This document shows, in pieces, positions 23,300-27,683 of a DNA stretch of 27,683 bases (its first letter is position 1; every line of letters begins with the position of its first letter). This stretch comes from CAZWEZ01 sp964632795 (GTDB lineage: Bacteria; Pseudomonadota; Alphaproteobacteria; Rhodospirillales; 2-02-FULL-58-16). A program made the position numbers and the translations under genes. Under the pieces are notes generated by a model, which was given only the letters and a program-made list of their open reading frames with translations, was not told the origin of the DNA and did not search any database. The stretch covers positions 1 through 27,683 of the forward strand of contig CAZWEZ010000047.1 in assembly GCA_964632795.1 (NCBI GenBank), read 5' to 3'.

Positions 23300-25300
23300 A
23301 TGGGCCCCAAAAGACAGATTCCTCTGGATCGGGCCACCGCCAATTGGCTGTGGTTGCTTGGATACTTCATAATTTTGTTGGCCATGTTATTGGGCGCCCG
23401 TGGGGGCTTGCCCTCCTGGGCAGTTAAATATCCCAACGAGCTTGTCGTGCCTTTCGATGTGTGGTTCGGAAGCGCTGTCGACTGGCTGGCCAATAGCTTC
23501 GATCTCGGACTGTTCACCTTCAAAGACCTTACCCGCGGGATCAGCAAAATCATCGAATGGATATCCGATGTCATAGACACAGTTCTTGTGAGTGGGTTTT
23601 CCTATCCTATAGGTGATCGATCAATCAACATTCCAGCCGTTTCATGGCTTGGAGTCGTCGGCTTCGCTACCTTTCTTGGATATTACAGGAAGGACTGGAA
23701 GTTGGCTTTACTGAGCGGCTCTTGCTTTCTGTACCTGGTTGTCTTCGGACAATGGTCCAGCGGTATGGAGACCTTGACATCGATAATCAGTGCTGTTCCG
23801 ATCGGATTCGTAGTTGGAGTTCTACTGGGAATAGTCGCTTACCGTGTCCCCTGGTTCGATCGAGCCCTGACACCAGTGCTCGACCTGATGCAAACCGTTC
23901 CCGTATTTGCATATCTGGTTTTGGTTTTGACCCTATTTGGGTTTGGACCCACGGCGGCGATTCTGGTGACTGTCATATATGCCATGCCGCCCATGGTGCG
24001 GTGTACTACGCTTGCCCTCAAATTAGTTCCGCCTGAAATCATCGAATCCGGGCATATGATGGGCTGCACCAACTGGCAAATGCTTAGGGAGGTGTTGCTT
24101 CCTTCTGCCCGACCGATGCTGATCGTTGGTTTGAATCAGGTCATCATGCTTTCGCTGAATATGGTGATCATCGCATCAATGATCGGTGCCGGCGGACTCG
24201 GTTTCGATGTTCTGTTCTCATTGAAGCGCTTGGCACTGGGGCAGGGATTGGAAGCCGGCTTAGCCATCACGTTGCTTGCCATCGCGATCGATCATTTGAG
24301 CAAGAAGGAGAGCCGGGAAGGAACGGGGAATTCGGAAATTCCGGGTGTAACCAAGCAGATAAAGCCGTTCACTTTCTTGGCCGTCGGTCTTGGTATCCTG
24401 CTCATTCCAACGTTACTTGGTGAGGTCATCCCGGCAATCGGAAACTATCCAAAATCAATGGCAATAACAACAGGGAATTCTATTAATGAACTCGTAAAAT
24501 GGATAAATATAGAATTTTACGATATTTTAACTTCTATGAAAAATACAATGCTTCTGTTTGTCTTATTACCTGTAAAAAAATTTCTTATATCCTTGCCTTG
24601 GTTCGCGGTCGTATTGCTGTTGGCGTTCGCCGGGTTTCAGCTCGGTGGGATGAGGCTGGCGCTTCTGGTGGCTGCCCTGTCCGTATTCATCGTAATCACC
24701 GGTCTATGGGAAAAGGCGATGATTACGGTCAATCTATGTGGCTTGTCGGTCGTACTGGCATGCGCTCTTGGAATCCCCATTGGCATTTGGGCGAGCCTCG
24801 ACGATCGCGCTCGCCGAGTTATTATAGTCGTTATCGACACCTTGCAGACAATGCCGAGCTTCGTCTACTTGATCCCCGTCGTCATGCTATTCGGTATTGG
24901 CGATTTTCCAGCGATGATCGCGATCGTCGCCTACGCCGTCGCCCCGGCGGTTCGCTACACGGATCATGGTATCCGGAACGTTCCCGAAACGGTCGTCGAG
25001 GCCGCGCGGTCGATGGGCTGCACCGATTGGCAAATTCTTTGGTCGGTACAGATTCCAATCGCGATGCCCCAAATTATGCTCGGCGTGAACCAAACAATCA
25101 TGATGGCGCTCAGTATGTTGGTGATCGCCGCGCTGGTTGGAACCAGCGGTCTGGGTCAGGAAGTCTTTATTGCCCTTAGCCATGCCGATCCTGGCCTGGG
25201 CATCGTCGCCGGCTTGTCGGTCGCCTTTATCGCAATCATACCGGACCGGATAATCGTTAGCTGGAGTTCTCGGAAAAAACGGGAACTCGGCCTTGCCTAA
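23300..25300 (+). CDS. Fused double permease for glycine betaine/proline ABC uptake
   Basis: This 666-residue protein contains two ProW-type permease domains in tandem. The first has its EAA loop at EIIESGHMMGCTNWQMLREV followed by LPSARPMLIVGLNQ; the second at ETVVEAARSMGCTDWQILWS followed by IPIAMPQIMLGVNQ. Both end in ALVG/MIGAGGLG-type motifs. Duplicated permeases of this size exist in osmoprotectant importers. No ATPase follows; after it come the right terminal repeat and the host aat. ATG 23300 is preferred, but TTG 23285 and GTG 23288 are in frame and none has a clear ribosome site. A stretch around 24470-24600 is unusually AT-rich but aligns with the normal start of the second domain. 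Confidence 0.9.
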   Translation: MGPKRQIPLDRATANWLWLLGYFIILLAMLLGARGGLPSWAVKYPNELVVPFDVWFGSAVDWLANSFDLGLFTFKDLTRGISKIIEWISDVIDTVLVSGFSYPIGDRSINIPAVSWLGVVGFATFLGYYRKDWKLALLSGSCFLYLVVFGQWSSGMETLTSIISAVPIGFVVGVLLGIVAYRVPWFDRALTPVLDLMQTVPVFAYLVLVLTLFGFGPTAAILVTVIYAMPPMVRCTTLALKLVPPEIIESGHMMGCTNWQMLREVLLPSARPMLIVGLNQVIMLSLNMVIIASMIGAGGLGFDVLFSLKRLALGQGLEAGLAITLLAIAIDHLSKKESREGTGNSEIPGVTKQIKPFTFLAVGLGILLIPTLLGEVIPAIGNYPKSMAITTGNSINELVKWINIEFYDILTSMKNTMLLFVLLPVKKFLISLPWFAVVLLLAFAGFQLGGMRLALLVAALSVFIVITGLWEKAMITVNLCGLSVVLACALGIPIGIWASLDDRARRVIIVVIDTLQTMPSFVYLIPVVMLFGIGDFPAMIAIVAYAVAPAVRYTDHGIRNVPETVVEAARSMGCTDWQILWSVQIPIAMPQIMLGVNQTIMMALSMLVIAALVGTSGLGQEVFIALSHADPGLGIVAGLSVAFIAIIPDRIIVSWSSRKKRELGLA

Positions 25301-25422
25301 TACCTGTGATCAAACCCCGGGGAGAAAGAAATTTCATGGTCAGCCGCCACATCCACTTCTCGCCGTTGTCCCTCTAAGCGCAGCTGCGCGCGCCACAGGA
25401 CCACCTCAAGCAGACCCTCAGC
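25301..25422. other. Noncoding right end of the element
   Basis: The 122 bases between the permease stop and the right terminal repeat turn GC-rich and hold no gene I can support. They may derive from the IS that supplied the right end. Confidence 0.4.
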
Positions 25423-25437
25423 TTATGAGTACACACC
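25423..25437 (-). repeat. Right terminal inverted repeat
   Basis: Read on the minus strand it is GGTGTGTACTCATAA, one mismatch from the left repeat at 19061-19075. It is followed outwards by CTAG (25438-25441), the second copy of the putative target duplication. Confidence 0.8.
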
Positions 25438-25440
25438 CTA

Positions 25441-25466
25441 GCCGGCATCCCCATGACGGGGCCGGC
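25441..25466. terminator. Hairpin between the insertion and aat
   Basis: GCCGGC at each end plus CCC/GGG inside form a GC-rich stem with a small AT bulge. It has no U-tract, so it is a weak terminator candidate, probably serving the convergent DUF4198 and aat genes before the insertion separated them. Confidence 0.45.
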
Positions 25467-25492
25467 GGAGCCGTATTCGGATGGCCGCCGGT

Positions 25493-26170
25493 TCAGGTGG
25501 CGGAGCGCGACAACACCGCCTCCAGCGCCTCCTTCTCCTCGCCGGGGGAAAGCTCCGTAGGGAAGGTGGCCGGGACCTGGAGCGCGTCCTGGAGGCGCTC
25601 CAGGTAGTCCCGCGCGGTGATTTCCACCGCCCCGAACCGTTTCAGGTGATCGGTCACGAACTGGACGTCGAGCAGCGTGAAACCGCCGAGCGCCAGCCGG
25701 GCGACGAGGTGGACGAGCGCCACCTTGGAGGCCTCGGGGCGCCGCGAGAACATGCTCTCGCCGCAGAATGCGCCGCCCAGCGAGACCCCGTAGAGGCCGC
25801 CCGACAGCTCCCCCTCGCGCCAGCACTCGACGCTGTGGGCGAAGCCCAGGCGGTGGAGGCCGACGTAGGCGTCGATGATGTGGTCGTTGATCCAGGTCTC
25901 CCGGCGTCCCTCGCCGATCTCGGCGCAGGTCCTGACGACGGCCTCGAAGGCGGTGTCGGAGCGGACCTCGAAGGCGCCGCCGCGGAGCGCCCGGCGCAGG
26001 CGCCGCGGGACGTGGAAGGCGTCCAGCGGCAGGATGCCGCGGAGCTCGGGGTTGACCCAGAAGACATCCTCGGAGTCGCGGCTCTCGGCCATCGGGAAGA
26101 TGCCGGCCCCATAGGCCCGGATCAGCAACTCGGGCGTCAGGTGACTAGGTTTGGTCCCCGCTCTGCTCAT
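25493..26170 (-). CDS. aat: Leucyl/phenylalanyl-tRNA-protein transferase
   Basis: Aat adds Leu or Phe from tRNA to N-terminal Arg/Lys of proteins, marking them for ClpAP degradation by the N-end rule. The 225-residue protein has the full family pattern: LLIRAYGAGIFPMAES, FWVNPELRGILPLD, FHVPRRLRRALR, ETWINDHIIDAYVGLH, GFAHSVECW, GLYGVSLGGAFCGESMFSR and TLLDVQFVTDHLKRFGAVEI. It starts 3 bases after accC ends and is last in the accB-accC-aat operon, an arrangement common in alphaproteobacteria. No unusual features. Confidence 0.96.
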   Translation of the reverse strand: MSRAGTKPSHLTPELLIRAYGAGIFPMAESRDSEDVFWVNPELRGILPLDAFHVPRRLRRALRGGAFEVRSDTAFEAVVRTCAEIGEGRRETWINDHIIDAYVGLHRLGFAHSVECWREGELSGGLYGVSLGGAFCGESMFSRRPEASKVALVHLVARLALGGFTLLDVQFVTDHLKRFGAVEITARDYLERLQDALQVPATFPTELSPGEEKEALEAVLSRSAT

Positions 26171-26173
26171 CGT

Positions 26174-27514
26174 TCAGGTCGACTCGACGAACTTCTCCAG
26201 CCACGTGTTGTCGTAATCGCCATTGATGAAGTCGGGCGCCGTCATCAGGCGGTTGTGCAGCGGGATGGTGGTCTCGATGCCGTCGATGACGTACTCGTTG
26301 AGCGCCCGGCGCAGCCGCATCAGGCACTCGTTGCGGTTGGCCCCGTGGGTGATCAGCTTGGCGATCAAGCTGTCGTAGTGGGGTGGCACCCGGTAGCCCG
26401 AATAGAGCCCCGAATCGACCCGTACCCCGAGACCGCCGGGGGCGTGATAGACGCCGATCACTCCCGGCGAGGGGACGAAGGTGTCGGGGTTCTCGGCGTT
26501 GATCCGGCATTCGATGGCGTGGCCGGAGAAGTGGACGTCGTCCTGGCCGTAGCCCAGCGGCGCCCCGGCCGCCGTGCGCACCATCTCGCGGACCAGGTCG
26601 ATGCCGCAGATCATCTCGGTCACCGGGTGTTCGACCTGGAGCCGGGTGTTCATCTCGATGAAATGGAATTCGCCGTCCTGGTAGAGGAACTCCATGGTGC
26701 CGACGCTGCGGTAGCCGATGGAGCGCACCGCCTCGACGGACAGGCGGCCGATCTCCTGGCGGCGATCATCGTTGAGGGCCGGCGAGGGGGCCTCCTCCAG
26801 CAGCTTCTGGTGGCGGCGCTGCAGGGAGCAGTCGCGTTCGCCGAGGTGGATCACGTTGCCGTAGAGGTCGGCCAGCACCTGGACCTCGATGTGGCGCGGC
26901 TTGTCGAGGTACTTTTCCAGGTACACATCGCCGTTGCCGAAGGCGGCCTCGGCCTCGATACGGGTGGTCTTCAGGACGCGGCGCAGTTCGTCGGGGGACT
27001 TTGCGACCTGCATCCCCTTTCCGCCGCCCCCGGCGGCGGCCTTGACCAGCAGCGGATATCCGATGTCCCGGGCCGCGGCCAGGGCCTCCTCGGCGTCGCA
27101 TACCGGCCGGTCGGTACCGGCGACGACGGGGAGTCCCGCCTCGCTGACGATCCTTTTGGCGGCGATCTTGTCGCCCATCAGGCGGATGTGTTCGGGCGAC
27201 GGGCCGATGAAGACGAAGCCGTGTTCCTCGACCATCGCCGCGAAGTCGGCGTTCTCGGCCAGGAACCCGTATCCGGGATGGATGGCGTTGGCGTTGCTGA
27301 TCGTCGCCGCGGTCAGGATCGCCGAGATGTTGAGGTAGCTGTCGCGCGCCGGCGGCGGGCCGATGCAGATCGCCTCGTCGGCCAGGCGCACGTGCATGGC
27401 GTCGACGTCGGCGGTCGAGTGCACGGCCACCGTGCGGATGCCCATCTCCCGGCACGCCCGCAGGATGCGCAGGGCGATCTCACCGCGGTTGGCGATCAGG
27501 ACCTTTTCGAACAT
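26174..27514 (-). CDS. accC: Acetyl-CoA carboxylase biotin carboxylase subunit
   Basis: AccC carboxylates the biotin on AccB using ATP and bicarbonate, the first half-reaction of fatty acid synthesis. At 446 residues it has the normal length. The N-terminal domain starts FEKVLIANRGEIALRILRAC; the ATP-grasp domain has the Gly-rich loop KAAAGGGGKGM (about 160-170), ERDCSLQRRHQKLLEEAPS, and the catalytic EMNTRLQVEHPVTEM; the C-terminal domain has GHAIECRINAENP and DSLIAKLI. It starts 2 bases after the accB stop. No odd features. Confidence 0.97.
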   Translation of the reverse strand: MFEKVLIANRGEIALRILRACREMGIRTVAVHSTADVDAMHVRLADEAICIGPPPARDSYLNISAILTAATISNANAIHPGYGFLAENADFAAMVEEHGFVFIGPSPEHIRLMGDKIAAKRIVSEAGLPVVAGTDRPVCDAEEALAAARDIGYPLLVKAAAGGGGKGMQVAKSPDELRRVLKTTRIEAEAAFGNGDVYLEKYLDKPRHIEVQVLADLYGNVIHLGERDCSLQRRHQKLLEEAPSPALNDDRRQEIGRLSVEAVRSIGYRSVGTMEFLYQDGEFHFIEMNTRLQVEHPVTEMICGIDLVREMVRTAAGAPLGYGQDDVHFSGHAIECRINAENPDTFVPSPGVIGVYHAPGGLGVRVDSGLYSGYRVPPHYDSLIAKLITHGANRNECLMRLRRALNEYVIDGIETTIPLHNRLMTAPDFINGDYDNTWLEKFVEST

Positions 27515-27516
27515 CT

Positions 27517-27683
27517 CTAGTCGATGATCATCAAGGGCTCGCCGAACTCCACCGGCGTGCCGTTGCCGATCAGGATCTGGGCCACCTTGCCGGCCCGGGG
27601 CGCCTTGATCTGGTTGAACACCTTCATCGCCTCGATCAACAACAGGGTGTCCCCCTCGTCGACCGTGTCGCCGACCTTGACGA
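27517..27683 (-). CDS. accB: Biotin carboxyl carrier protein (C-terminal part)
   Basis: Only the last 54 residues or so are in the window; the gene runs off the right edge. The visible part is the biotinyl domain, reading VKVGDTVDEGDTLLLIEAMK with the biotin-accepting Lys in EAMKVFNQI, then GKVAQILIGNGTPVEFGEPL and ending MIID. AccB carries carboxybiotin between AccC and the carboxyltransferase. It leads the accB-accC-aat operon. Confidence 0.95.
   Translation of the reverse strand, partial: VKVGDTVDEGDTLLLIEAMKVFNQIKAPRAGKVAQILIGNGTPVEFGEPLMIID

Larger units (their letters stand above)
19061..25437. mobile_element. 6.4-kb inverted-repeat-bounded element carrying osmoprotectant genes
   Basis: The left end reads GGTGTGTACCCATAA (19061-19075) and the right end, on the opposite strand, GGTGTGTACTCATAA (25423-25437): 14 of 15 identical. 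CTAG flanks both ends (19057-19060 and 25438-25441), matching the YTAR 4-bp target duplication of IS5-type elements. Inside are betA, a betaine-type binding protein, a double permease, and CHAT and IS630 remnants; no intact transposase. Coding DNA of the cargo is visibly lower in GC than the flanks. It may be a transposon that has lost its transposase, or cargo moved by IS ends in trans. The repeats are direct evidence; the class is inference. Confidence 0.75.

Noticed and set aside
25481..27520. 679-residue plus-strand reading frame opposite aat/accC
   Set aside because: Antisense to two complete conserved genes, with no recognisable motif.
1..27683. CRISPR arrays, tRNA or rRNA genes
   Set aside because: No regularly spaced repeats and no tRNA-like cloverleaf or rRNA signature noticed in the read; a dedicated scan was not possible.

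Overview
The window is about two thirds GC and reads as a chromosomal segment of an alphaproteobacterium, most likely of Rhodospirillales type. This rests on the gene content: an AapJQMP amino-acid ABC operon, a DUF1127 small protein, an HpnL-type membrane protein, an NDUFA12 complex I protein, a DUF2155 protein and the aat-accC-accB cluster. The species cannot be named from sequence alone.

Region by region. 1-2,000: the end of a small palindromic mobile element at the left edge, a DUF1127 gene with its terminator, and an HpnL-like membrane protein. 1,763-4,454: modABC molybdate transport operon on the minus strand, with a clear Mo-box over its promoter. 4,591-8,824: aapJQMP on the minus strand; aapJ carries a one-base deletion, and a strong terminator-like hairpin separates it from aapQ. 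9,043-10,209: metC. 10,193-13,262: a zinc uptake locus, zur-znuC-znuB divergent from znuA, with a Zur-box candidate and four ATAAC repeats between them. 13,263-13,421: a 159-bp MITE-like hairpin placed exactly at the znuA stop codon. 13,491-17,054: hisI, NDUFA12, two tandem MlaD-domain proteins, a methyltransferase that has lost its SAM-binding motif, a palindromic repeat, a short cysteine-rich protein and a DUF2155 protein. 17,060-19,060: a divergent pair, a HupE/UreJ-type membrane protein and a DUF4198 periplasmic protein, possibly for metal uptake.

19,061-25,437 is a 6.4-kb insertion bounded by near-identical 15-bp inverted repeats and flanked by a CTAG duplication. It carries a choline dehydrogenase, a glycine betaine-type binding protein and a fused double permease, all clearly lower in GC than the host, with remnants of a CHAT-domain gene and an IS630 transposase. 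It supplies no ATPase for the transporter. The insertion separates DUF2155/HupE/DUF4198 from aat-accC-accB, which resumes at 25,493 and runs off the right edge.

Most of the window is transport and its regulation (molybdate, amino acids, zinc, perhaps nickel/cobalt or copper, osmoprotectants) on an ordinary alphaproteobacterial backbone. The most unusual parts are the inverted-repeat-bounded osmoprotectant cargo, the MITE family seen twice, and several gene lesions (aapJ frameshift, gutted methyltransferase, CHAT and IS630 remnants).
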